Source of the DNA: Acidimicrobiales bacterium
GTDB lineage: Bacteria; Actinomycetota; Acidimicrobiia; Acidimicrobiales; Poriferisodalaceae
Assembly (NCBI GenBank): GCA_009843525.1
Contig: VYDH01000036.1
Location: 1 to 64,000, forward strand
Reading direction: 5' to 3'
Length of the DNA stretch: 64,000 bases
The notes below the pieces were generated by a model, which was not told the DNA's origin, did not search any database, and was given only the letters and a program-made list of their open reading frames with translations. Positions 1 to 10,804 of this stretch are shown here, in pieces. The translations under genes were made by a program, and so were the position numbers. Position 1 is the stretch's first letter. Every line of letters begins with the position of its first letter.

Positions 1-1
1 T

Positions 2-769
2 CTCGCTGAAGGAACCTACGCCCACCCCCTATTACACCGCCGACAGGACGCCACCTTCATCGGCGCCGGCCTCGTCGACATGCGCTACACGATCTTGCAG
101 GACCGCAAGATGACGTTCTTCCATCGCTGCGAACAGGAATGGGTCTCAGCAATCGAAACAGCCGAAGCGCATCGCTTCTATGCCGAGATTTTCGCCGACT
201 CCGATGTCCGCTGCGACGACGGCGTCATAGCACGCATGGCGGGCCTCTCAGGCGGGCTGCCCTACAAGATGCAACTTCTCGGCCATCACGCATGGCTGGT
301 CTCGGGTGCGCCCGCACGCCAAATCAGCCATGACCACATAGACGACGCCTCTGTGCACACAGAACGGGCTATGGAGGCACGCCTGTACCGGCCCACATGG
401 CGCGATCTCAGCGAAACAGAGCGTTTGATCATGGAAGCGCTGGGGCGTGCGGGGGGTGCCATCGCACGGGTCGACCTGGCTCGCCAAAGCGGCATCGCCC
501 CTGCTGCGCTGAGCGACTACGCCGAACGTCTCGGCGAAGCCGGCTGCATCGATCTCTCGGAGCCGAGCCATCTTGCTCTCGGCCCCATGCTGAGCTTCGC
601 CGTCTTGGAAGAAGCCATCGCACGAACCGACAGCTTCGCGTCAGCGGACGCAGCGCAGGCCGCTGCCAGCATCGCTGGCCGGCGCCCCCGATGCGACAGA
701 CGCATGAAACGCGTCAACGGACGCTGCATTCTCCCAGTCGGCCATGCCGGCAGGTGCCGTTCTCGCTGA
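2..769 (+). CDS. AAA/Orc1-Cdc6-like ATPase, C-terminal part (cut by window start)
   Basis: The reading frame is open from the first bases of the window, so only the C-terminal part of the gene is present and its P-loop lies off the left edge. What remains looks like the lid and winged-helix end of an AAA-type ATP-binding protein. A 'GLSGGLPYKMQLLGHHAW' segment matches the sensor-2/lid region of such ATPases (usually a GG-P-Y-x-x-Q-L-x-G pattern). A helical wHTH-like stretch with 'LSETERLIMEALGRAGG' follows. The last 30 residues are basic and hold Cys and His in a C-x11-C-x5-H-x3-C arrangement, which may bind a metal. Proteins of this type are often found in mobile or defence regions. Family assignment is moderate; function is unknown. 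Confidence 0.6.
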   Translation, partial: LAEGTYAHPLLHRRQDATFIGAGLVDMRYTILQDRKMTFFHRCEQEWVSAIETAEAHRFYAEIFADSDVRCDDGVIARMAGLSGGLPYKMQLLGHHAWLVSGAPARQISHDHIDDASVHTERAMEARLYRPTWRDLSETERLIMEALGRAGGAIARVDLARQSGIAPAALSDYAERLGEAGCIDLSEPSHLALGPMLSFAVLEEAIARTDSFASADAAQAAASIAGRRPRCDRRMKRVNGRCILPVGHAGRCRSR

Positions 770-830
770 GTCGTCCGCTGCGACCTCGGAAGTCCGCGGG
801 CAGCGGCGGCGGCGGGTCTACGCTCCGCCG

Positions 831-2120
831 ATGGCGCGACCGAAGTCACGACATGGCGGGCGTGTGACGCCCAAGGGCACTCAAGGTCGCACGAGCCAGC
901 GCTCTGCGTCTGGCCGTCAGCGGCCCGTTCTCAATGACAGAGCCACGCGAGAACTCGCCATGCTGGTCGCTGACATCGAGCACTGCATCGACACGCACGA
1001 CGGCGATGACCTGATCGCAACAGAGATCTCGGTGTCGTGCACGATCGGCATGCATCTCACCTCGAACTGGAACCCCTTCGGTGTGCGAGCTTCAGCGGTG
1101 CTGACGCATGCCGAGACCGTCGGATCTCCGGCTGCAGCGGTCATTGCCGCCGGAATGAGTGCTTACGGCCCTGCGACGGTTCGCGACCGTGCCAGACAGG
1201 TACTGGGTCGCCTCCGGGCTGACGGCGTGGCGGCGCCCGAATGGGCGGCATCGCTCGGCGCAGCCGAACCGGTCAGCGCCGTCAAGTTTCGTGACGAATG
1301 GGACGAGTACTGGACACTGGTCGTGGAGTACGCACGGCCGGACGGATCGGCTCATGAAGTGTGCGTCAGCCTCCATCCGTTCGGTTGGGGCATGGCGCAC
1401 GACTTTGCCGTAGCACCGGCGGGACAGTCGGCGCAGCGACTCGCCGAATCCGGGTTCGCCGCCGAAACGATCTGTTTGGCAGAGGCACGGGAACTGCTCG
1501 TTGGAGGCATCGACCACTTGGACGAAGCGGTACTGGACTGGTGGGAGAGCGATGATCTTGATCTCGACGCCGACATCGACTTGCGCATGCTGGTGGGCCA
1601 GCGGATCGAAGCTCTCCCGGGCGGCGAGCGCAGCGGCAGCAAGGATGCTGAAGGCGACGCCGATACAGCGGAACACGTCGCTGATGTCATCAGAGGGTTT
1701 GTTGCGCTGCCCGTCCCGCTGGGAGAGAACAAGATGGACTTGGGCGGGTTCGTGGTGGCGGCCACGATGTTCTCACAGGCCTGTCGCGACACAGATGTGC
1801 TGCGTTGGACGCCTCCGAAGATCGAGACGTTTGTCGAGCGGTTCCTGCCTTTGTGGACCGAGGGCGACGATTCCGGCGACTACGACCCGTTCGATGAATT
1901 CGGCGAGCCGGGCGATGCCTTCGAGTTCGGCGAGGAGCGGCTGTCTACCCTCGATTCGGCGCTTCCTCGATGGCTGCGATACGCAGCGGAGCGCCGCGGC
2001 GAGCGTGCCGAGGTGCTCGAGGCGAATCTGGTTGCTGCCAAGTCCTCGCTGCGGAAGCTGCGCGTGAAGATCACGGGCTCGCCCATTCCGCTCGCCGCTC
2101 CGCGGATCGAGTGGGCGTGA
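831..2120 (+). CDS. Hypothetical protein, acidic C-terminal half
   Basis: I do not recognise this 429-residue protein. The ATG at 831 is preferred over an upstream start at 744, which would overlap the previous gene. The product from 831 begins with a basic, Ser/Arg/Gly-rich tail of about 40 residues, then becomes a mixed fold rich in Trp and acidic residues, with a long Asp/Glu-rich stretch near residues 345-375. No signal peptide, membrane helix or catalytic motif is apparent. It lies between a truncated ATPase and the heptad-repeat protein, all on the same strand, in a stretch that looks accessory. The basic N-terminus could contact nucleic acid, but that is a guess. Confidence 0.7.
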   Translation: MARPKSRHGGRVTPKGTQGRTSQRSASGRQRPVLNDRATRELAMLVADIEHCIDTHDGDDLIATEISVSCTIGMHLTSNWNPFGVRASAVLTHAETVGSPAAAVIAAGMSAYGPATVRDRARQVLGRLRADGVAAPEWAASLGAAEPVSAVKFRDEWDEYWTLVVEYARPDGSAHEVCVSLHPFGWGMAHDFAVAPAGQSAQRLAESGFAAETICLAEARELLVGGIDHLDEAVLDWWESDDLDLDADIDLRMLVGQRIEALPGGERSGSKDAEGDADTAEHVADVIRGFVALPVPLGENKMDLGGFVVAATMFSQACRDTDVLRWTPPKIETFVERFLPLWTEGDDSGDYDPFDEFGEPGDAFEFGEERLSTLDSALPRWLRYAAERRGERAEVLEANLVAAKSSLRKLRVKITGSPIPLAAPRIEWA

Positions 2121-2177
2121 TCGGGCGGTGCCGGAAACTCGTTTGTGTCGCTCCATCAGGCGCGTAAGGTCAATGAC

Positions 2178-2543
2178 ATGGAGTGGTCGAGCGTGCCGCC
2201 GCTGCTGACCGTGTTCGTCACGATCGCCATTGCATTCGCTGGTGGCGTGTGGGCCATCATCAAGTGGGGGTTCGGGGGCGTCAACGACCGGATCGACGGG
2301 GTCAACGGCCGCATCGACGGGGTTGTCGAACTAATCAATGTTCGCTTCGACGCAGTGGACTACCGCTTCGATGCAGTTGATGCCCGCTTCGACGCGGTCG
2401 ATACCAAGATTGATGCTGTCGACAAGCGCGTTGACGCTGTGGACCGCCGCATCGACGAACTGCGTGTCGACCTGCGCGCTGTCGTGAACCGGGTCGATGC
2501 ACTGCACTTGGCCATCGTGCCTCCGGCCGTCGGTCCGGCGTGA
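2178..2543 (+). CDS. Membrane-anchored heptad-repeat coiled-coil protein
   Basis: A 121-residue protein with a single N-terminal transmembrane helix (about residues 7-27), followed by near-perfect seven-residue repeats of the form R-[FIV]-D-[AG]-V-D-x that should form a long coiled coil. The ATG at 2178 has an AAGGT ribosome-binding site at 2166-2170; an upstream in-frame start at 2145 would add 11 residues without a better site. Similar short proteins with one membrane span and a charged heptad rod occur widely, including in prophages, usually without a known role. Here it sits 137 bp upstream of the Swt1-HEPN/DUF499 gene. An inner-membrane anchor with a cytoplasmic oligomerising rod is the simplest reading. 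Confidence 0.75.
   Translation: MEWSSVPPLLTVFVTIAIAFAGGVWAIIKWGFGGVNDRIDGVNGRIDGVVELINVRFDAVDYRFDAVDARFDAVDTKIDAVDKRVDAVDRRIDELRVDLRAVVNRVDALHLAIVPPAVGPA
2289..2447 (+). repeat. 21-bp coding tandem repeat (heptad units)
   Basis: Two 21-bp units at 2289-2330 and five at 2343-2447 encode R-[FIV]-D-[AG]-V-x-x heptads. The two blocks are separated by a 12-bp insertion encoding Leu-Ile-Asn-Val. Units differ mostly at third codon positions, so selection appears to act on the protein while the DNA repeat decays. Unit number is likely to vary between strains. Confidence 0.8.
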
Positions 2544-2680
2544 CACTCGAAGGCTGAGAGAGTTCACGGCATCGGTGCGAGTCCGCTGACACGGCGCACC
2601 GTGGCGGCGCGAGATGTGACAACCCGGTGGAATGATGTGGCGGCTGCTAGTGCTGTCGGTCGTCGAGAGGTGCGCATTCC

Positions 2681-5944
<3,264 letters not shown>

Positions 5945-5945
5945 C

Positions 5946-5962
5946 CGCCGGCAAAGCCGGCG
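5946..5962 (+). terminator. Hairpin just after the DUF499 stop codon
   Basis: A perfect 7-bp stem (CGCCGGC / GCCGGCG) with an AAA loop begins two bases after the TAG stop. There is no T-run, so it could be a Rho-assisted or weak terminator or a 3'-end stabiliser. Its position between the HEPN/DUF499 gene and the next gene suggests transcript punctuation. Confidence 0.5.
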
Positions 5963-6070
5963 AGGCTCACGACACCACTGGCGATAGCCGGCATCTGGAT
6001 GCTCGACGACATCCGGGAAACTCCAGAAAATCCCCACGGGTAGAACCCAAAGCGGGGTTAGCTTGCGTCG

Positions 6071-6577
6071 ATGGCTGTCATTGGTGACCCTGACGGGTAC
6101 CGACTCGCCTATGAAGCAGGGCTCCACGCTGTAGCCGAGCAAGCGTCGACGCTTCGCGAGACGCGTGACCGGGCGGGCGCGCTGCTGTCGGTTGCAGCTG
6201 TCTCGGGCGGGCTCGCTGCAGGGTTGTACTTCACCGATGATCGCTCGGCCGCGATTGGGCCATTGGGAGTGCTCGGCGTAGTCGTCGCTGTCTTGGGGTT
6301 TTTCGGCATTGTGCTAGCGACGGTCATGATCTGGCGACCGATGGAAGGCCAGTTCGTACACGATGCAGGCGTGATAGTCGGCTCGTACTTGGAGGGAGAT
6401 CCGCCTGCTGACTTGCCGGAGCTGCATCGCGAGCTGGCGCTTTGGCTCGGAGATCAAGCTGACTTCAACCGTGGTCAGCTCAGCGAGCGGCTCAAGTGGT
6501 TCAACAGGGGCTTGCTATTCTTGCCCGTAGAAGTCGTCGGTGTGATCGTCGTGCTGGGAGATGCCGCCCGTGGCTAA
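6071..6577 (+). CDS. Small membrane protein with three predicted helices, SLATT/effector-like layout
   Basis: A 168-residue protein. An N-terminal helix containing 'LRETRDRAGALLSVAA' runs into a first membrane span (about 35-55). A second span follows at about 62-88, then a soluble helical segment of some 50 residues with Trp/Asp/Asn, and a third hydrophobic segment near the C-terminus. A soluble helix leading into paired transmembrane helices and then another helix is the outline of SLATT-type and Pycsar-type membrane effectors of bacterial conflict systems. The similarity is architectural and I cannot prove homology. It lies directly downstream of the HEPN/DUF499 gene and overlaps the next small gene by 8 bases, suggesting a two-gene unit. 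Confidence 0.65.
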   Translation: MAVIGDPDGYRLAYEAGLHAVAEQASTLRETRDRAGALLSVAAVSGGLAAGLYFTDDRSAAIGPLGVLGVVVAVLGFFGIVLATVMIWRPMEGQFVHDAGVIVGSYLEGDPPADLPELHRELALWLGDQADFNRGQLSERLKWFNRGLLFLPVEVVGVIVVLGDAARG

Positions 6578-6689
6578 GAGAACGTCGTCGAGCACAAAAA
6601 AGACCCCGAAGCCGCAGGCCAAGCGGCCGGTGCCTCCCCGTCCGAGACGGCCCAATCCAGGCATTTCGGAGAAGCGCGGAGCGCGGTAG
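6570..6689 (+). CDS. Tiny basic Lys/Arg/Pro-rich protein
   Basis: A 39-residue reading frame starting at GTG 6570, overlapping the end of the membrane-protein gene (GTGGCTAA) and preceded by GGGAG at 6556-6560. An in-frame ATG at 6561 has no room for that ribosome-binding site. The product is about one-third Lys/Arg with many Pro and Ser, so it is probably disordered and could bind RNA or DNA. Translational coupling to the upstream gene is the main support. It could be a chance frame, and I do not recognise a family. Confidence 0.45.
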   Translation: MAKRTSSSTKKTPKPQAKRPVPPRPRRPNPGISEKRGAR

Positions 6690-6782
6690 CGGCGACCGCA
6701 CCGCCGTACCTCAAGTCGGTCGCAGTTGCTTTAGGTCACCCTTCCGAGCGCTCAGACCGGATCAGCGGATGCCGTCGTAGCC

Positions 6783-7268
6783 ATGAGCAATTTGGATAAC
6801 TGCGTGTTCTGCCGGATCGCGGCGGGTGCTGAGCCGTGTCACGTCGTCTACGAGGACGAACGCCACCTCGGTTTCTTGGACATCTTCCCCAATACCGAAG
6901 GCTTCAGCGTGGTGATCACCAAGGAGCACTTCCCGAGCGACGTATCGCGCGCCGGCAGCCAGGTGGCCGCGGATCTGTTCGAGGCAGCCCGCAATGTTGC
7001 GGCGAAGATCGCGCATGCATACGACGACGTTGATCGCTGCGCGATCGTGTTCGAGGGGATGATGATTGATCACTTGCACGCCAAGGTCATCCCGTTGCAT
7101 CGGACTGCCGGCCTGCAGCCGAGCCCTGAGTCGGGAACGACGGCCCGTGGTGACCGGTACTTTGAGGCGTACCCCGGCTACGTGACCACCGAGATCGCAG
7201 CCAGTCGGGCCAACGACGAACACTTGGCTGCCGTTGCTGCCAAGGTCAACTCGCAGGGCAGGCGCTGA
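6783..7268 (+). CDS. HIT-family nucleotide hydrolase/transferase
   Basis: A 161-residue protein with an N-terminal C-x2-C pair (C7, C10), as in many HIT proteins, and the histidine-triad signature HLHAKVIPLH, whose central His would form the covalent nucleotidyl intermediate. HIT enzymes hydrolyse nucleoside phosphoramidates or dinucleotides in the cytoplasm. The C-terminal extension (about residues 108-161, with a Tyr-rich stretch) is longer than in minimal HINT proteins. The stop codon overlaps the ATG of the next gene by one base (TGATG), so the two are translationally coupled. Substrate unknown. Confidence 0.9.
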   Translation: MSNLDNCVFCRIAAGAEPCHVVYEDERHLGFLDIFPNTEGFSVVITKEHFPSDVSRAGSQVAADLFEAARNVAAKIAHAYDDVDRCAIVFEGMMIDHLHAKVIPLHRTAGLQPSPESGTTARGDRYFEAYPGYVTTEIAASRANDEHLAAVAAKVNSQGRR

Positions 7269-8257
7269 TGGGCGAGGCAGTTCCGTTCCCGCAGACGCAG
7301 CCACGGGGATATGAGTGGCTGGACGGCGAGCCGGCGTTCGATCCCGAGCGGCACCTGCAGCTGGAGGAACCCGCCGAGGTGCTGATGCTGGCCGACCTCG
7401 GCTACGACACCGCCGAGATGGCCACGAAGGCCACACCGGTGGCGCTGTCGTCGCCGTTCCGGATGCTGAGCGACGAGGGTGCGGCGATCATGCTGGAGAC
7501 CGCCCGGCGGCTGCGCTGTTTCATCCGCCCGGCGGGCGAGCGCATCGAGCGGACTGTGCGCGGCGGCTGCTACCGCTCACGCTGGCTGCGCGATCTCTGC
7601 CTCAGCCCCGAGGTGACAGCGCACCTCGAAGCGATCTACGGCATCGAGATCGCCCCGCATCCGATGCCGGTGCACCTCGGCCACATCAACTATGAGCCGT
7701 CGCGGATCGACGTGGGCATCGACAAGTGGCATCACGACACGTTGCCGCTCGACTACGTGCTGGCGGTGACTGATCCTGCGCAGGTTGCCGGCGGGCGTTT
7801 CGAGTGGTTCGGGGGCACCAAGCACGAGGCCGCAGCGCTGGCCGAGGCTGGCGAGCAGGTCCCGACTGAGCGGACCGTCGCTCCCGAGTTTCCCGGACCG
7901 GGCTATGCCGTGGCGCTGCACGGCGACATGGTGGTGCACCGCGCCGGCCCGCTCGACGAGATGTGCGAGCGCATCTCGATGGTGAACGGTTACGTGGCGA
8001 CCGGTGCCGCTGTCGACGAGCAGAGTCGCACGTCCGACCTGATCGGCATCGACGACCCAGAGACGCTGTGGACCGAGTGGGCCAAGTTCGCGGCATGGCG
8101 GAGCAAGGATCGCCTGGCGCATCTGATCGACGAGCTGGAGTTCACCTCCGACCGCGACGCCGTCATCGCCCAGCTCGAAGGCGCGATCGGTGATGCGCAG
8201 CGTGCCGTCGAAGAGATGCGCGCCGGTGAGAAGGGCCTGCTGCACTACGGCGACTGA
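7268..8257 (+). CDS. 2-oxoglutarate/Fe(II) oxygenase-like protein
   Basis: A 329-residue protein that I place tentatively in the non-haem iron 2-oxoglutarate dioxygenase superfamily. It has an H-x-D pair in 'DKWHHDTLPLDYV' (near residues 157-162) and a distal His followed by Arg in 'GDMVVHRAGPL' (near 219-229), spaced as in the facial triad and co-substrate Arg of phytanoyl-CoA-dioxygenase-like enzymes. The start ATG overlaps the HIT gene stop. The coupled pair suggests that a nucleotide-linked substrate is hydroxylated or degraded together, but I know of no described pathway. Metal-site spacing fits; sequence family needs a profile search. Confidence 0.6.
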   Translation: MGEAVPFPQTQPRGYEWLDGEPAFDPERHLQLEEPAEVLMLADLGYDTAEMATKATPVALSSPFRMLSDEGAAIMLETARRLRCFIRPAGERIERTVRGGCYRSRWLRDLCLSPEVTAHLEAIYGIEIAPHPMPVHLGHINYEPSRIDVGIDKWHHDTLPLDYVLAVTDPAQVAGGRFEWFGGTKHEAAALAEAGEQVPTERTVAPEFPGPGYAVALHGDMVVHRAGPLDEMCERISMVNGYVATGAAVDEQSRTSDLIGIDDPETLWTEWAKFAAWRSKDRLAHLIDELEFTSDRDAVIAQLEGAIGDAQRAVEEMRAGEKGLLHYGD

Positions 8258-8413
8258 CCGGCCGGACTCGCAGCAGAGCGGGCTGTTGCGGCACTGCGAG
8301 CGACCCCTCGGCTCAGCGGCAACCCCGCGGTATTGCCGAAGCGTGAATGGTTGCAGCGTCGAGGCCCGGTTGCGATGGCGCGCAGCGAACGGTCGATTTG
8401 CGATGCTGGCGCG

Positions 8414-9841
8414 ATGCAAACGCAGATGCTCATTGGAGGACGCTGGCACGGCGCCGCAGGCGGCGAGCTGATCGACGTGCTCGATCCGGCGACCGGCGAC
8501 GTTGCCGCCGGCGTCGCGGCGGGGACGCCAACCGATGCGGTCGCCGCGTGCGACGCGGCTGCCGCAGCGCAGCCCGGCTGGGCGGCCACGGCGCCTCGCG
8601 TCCGCTCGGAGATCTTGCGCGACGCCCACCGGATCCTGATCGAGCACACCGACGAGCTGGCCGACCTCATCACGCTGGAGAACGGCAAGCCCCGCGCCGA
8701 CGCCATCGGCGAGGTGGCCTATGCCGCCGAGTTCTTCCGCTGGAACGCCGAAGAGGCGGTGCGCATCCACGGCTCGATCAGCGTCGCCCCCTCGGGCGCC
8801 AACCGCATCATCACCCGTCACCCTCCCGTCGGTGTCGTGGCGATGATCACACCGTGGAACTTCCCTGCCGCGATGATCACCCGCAAGCTCGCCCCGGCTC
8901 TCGCAGCGGGCAACGCGGTGGTCATCAAGCCGCCCCGGGAAGCGCCGCTCACCTCGCTGCGAGTAGCGGAGCTGCTGGGCGAAGCCGGTGTGCCGCCCGG
9001 CGTCGTCAATCTGGTGCCCACGGCCAACTCCGGGGCCTGGCTTGACGCCGTCGTCGACCACCGGGCAGTGCGCATGCTGTCGTTCACCGGCTCCACCGAA
9101 GTCGGCCGTGTCCTTCTGAAGCGCTGCGCCGACCGGGTGCTCAAGGTGGTGATGGAGCTGGGCGGCAACGCCCCATTCGTCGTGTTCGCCGACGCCGATC
9201 TGGAAGCAGCCACGGCCGGCGCCATGGTCGCCAAGATGCGCCACTCCGCCGAGACCTGCACGGCGGCCAACCGCTTCTTCGTCGAAGCGCCGGCGCATGA
9301 CGAGTTCGTCGAACGGCTGGCGGCGGCCATGGGTGCCATGAAGGTCGGCAACGGCAGCGACCCCGACGTCACCTGCGGACCGATGATCAACGCCGCCTCC
9401 GTGGAGAACATCGACCGTCTGGTGCGCTCAGCGGTCGACGGGGGAGCGACGGCGGTCACCGGCGGCGCGTCCATCGACGGGCCGGGCTTCTTCTATGAGC
9501 CGACCGTGCTCGGTGGCGTGGAAGCTGGCGCACCCATCACCCGCGAGGAGATCTTCGGGCCGGTCGCGCCGATCTCCAGCTTCACCGATACCGACGCCAT
9601 GATCGCAGCCGCCAACGACACCGAGATGGGCCTCATCGGCTACGTGTACACGCAGGACTTGGCCAAGGGCCTGGCGGTGAGCGAGCGCATCGAGGCCGGC
9701 ATGATCGGCCTGAATCGCGGTGCCGTGTCGGACCCCGCGGCGCCTTTCGGCGGCATGAAGCAGTCGGGCCTGGGCCGCGAGGGTGCCAGCGAGGGCATCT
9801 ACGAGTTCTGCGAGACGCAGTACATCGCCGCCGAGTGGTAG
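8414..9841 (+). CDS. NAD(P)-dependent aldehyde dehydrogenase, succinate-semialdehyde type
   Basis: A 475-residue aldehyde dehydrogenase with all the usual landmarks: the Asn of 'MITPWNFPAAM', the general base Glu248 in 'VMELGGNAPFVVF', the catalytic nucleophile Cys282 in 'SAETCTAANRFFV', and 'EEIFGPVAPI'. The Cys loop and overall pattern resemble GabD-type succinate-semialdehyde dehydrogenases, but family members oxidise many aldehydes, so the substrate is not certain. The chosen ATG at 8414 lies at the start of the conserved fold; the frame is open further upstream without homology. It converges on the broken aldolase gene. Confidence 0.9.
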   Translation: MQTQMLIGGRWHGAAGGELIDVLDPATGDVAAGVAAGTPTDAVAACDAAAAAQPGWAATAPRVRSEILRDAHRILIEHTDELADLITLENGKPRADAIGEVAYAAEFFRWNAEEAVRIHGSISVAPSGANRIITRHPPVGVVAMITPWNFPAAMITRKLAPALAAGNAVVIKPPREAPLTSLRVAELLGEAGVPPGVVNLVPTANSGAWLDAVVDHRAVRMLSFTGSTEVGRVLLKRCADRVLKVVMELGGNAPFVVFADADLEAATAGAMVAKMRHSAETCTAANRFFVEAPAHDEFVERLAAAMGAMKVGNGSDPDVTCGPMINAASVENIDRLVRSAVDGGATAVTGGASIDGPGFFYEPTVLGGVEAGAPITREEIFGPVAPISSFTDTDAMIAAANDTEMGLIGYVYTQDLAKGLAVSERIEAGMIGLNRGAVSDPAAPFGGMKQSGLGREGASEGIYEFCETQYIAAEW

Positions 9842-9875
9842 GCGGTGCACGTCCGCGCCGGGACGGCGCCGACGC

Positions 9876-10679
9876 TCAGTCGAGGAAGCTGGGATCTCGC
9901 TCGAGGACCTTGTCGTAGATCGGCTGGTAGCTGAACCAGCCGGCCAGCGGGCTGCCCGTTTGCGACGCCGTGAGCTTGGCCGATTCGTGGCGGATCGGGA
10001 TCGGCGTGCCGGCAGCCTCAGCCAGCAGCTGGCTCTGGCAGGTGCGCTCCATGGTGATGAACCACCACGCAGCTTCGTCCACGGTCTGGCCGACGGTGAG
10101 CAGCCCGTGGTTCTGCAGGATCACCGCCTTGCAGCTGCCGAGCGCCTGGCCGATGCGCTTGCCTTAGGAGGTGTCGAGCACCACACCGGTGAAGTCGTCG
10201 AACAGGGCGTGGTCTTCGTAGAAGGCGCAGGCGTCCTGGGTGAGCGGGTCCAGCAGGCGTCCCAGGCTCGACCACGTCTTGCCATACAGCGAGTGGGTAT
10301 GCGCCGCGGCGATCACGTCAGGCCGGGCCTTGTGCACTTCGCTGTGAATGGCGAAGGCCGCCTGGTTCAGCGGGTAGCGCCCTTCCACGATGTTGCCGTC
10401 GTGATCCACCAGCAGCAGGTCGGACACCTTGATCTGGCCGAAGCCCACGCCGAACGGGTTGACCCAGAAGTGGTCGGTCCATTCGGGGTCGCGTGCGGTG
10501 ACGTGGCCAGCCACGCCCTCCTCGAAGCCGAACAGCGAGAACGCCCGGTACACCGAAGCGAGGCGCTCCTTGCGGTGCTGCCGCTCGGCTTCGATCGTGT
10601 CGAACGTCGGCGCCTGCGGGATCGGGATCTCGGTGAATGGGTCGGCGGTGGCATCGGTTGTGGTCGTCACGAGGGACAT
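9876..10679 (-). pseudogene. Class II aldolase/adducin-family gene interrupted by an in-frame TAA
   Basis: On the minus strand a class II aldolase/adducin protein reads through 267 codons except for one stop, TAA at 10164-10166 (codon 172). The N-terminal part carries the zinc-binding H-x-H of 'IAAAHTHSLYGKTWS'. After the stop the frame continues without a gap into 'GKRIGQALGSCKAVILQNHG', which includes the third metal His of the NHG motif. Homologues normally have Glu or a similar residue at the stop (pattern T-S-E-G-K-R-I), so a single GAA to TAA change explains it. Truncation removes the third zinc ligand and should abolish activity. Options are a recent pseudogene, an assembly error or readthrough. 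The rest of the sequence shows no decay. Confidence 0.85.
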
Positions 10680-10804
10680 CGTACGACGCTCGGGCCGCAG
10701 TGACCGGGGAGCAGCCCTGGCCGTCGCTGCGCCCGCATTGGCTCAACTGCGCCGAGCGCGGTGCATCGGGCGGACTGCCGAGCCGTCCACCTACAGTCGC
10801 GCCG
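10680..10804. other. Divergent intergenic region
   Basis: This 125-bp gap separates the divergent starts of the aldolase-family gene (minus) and the CoA-transferase gene (plus), so it should carry both promoters. I see no convincing operator or -10/-35 pair. Confidence 0.4.

Noticed and set aside
9876..10124. Separate small gene for the 3' part of the aldolase
   Set aside because: It continues the same frame and family alignment across the TAA with no missing residues, so it is one broken gene and not two.
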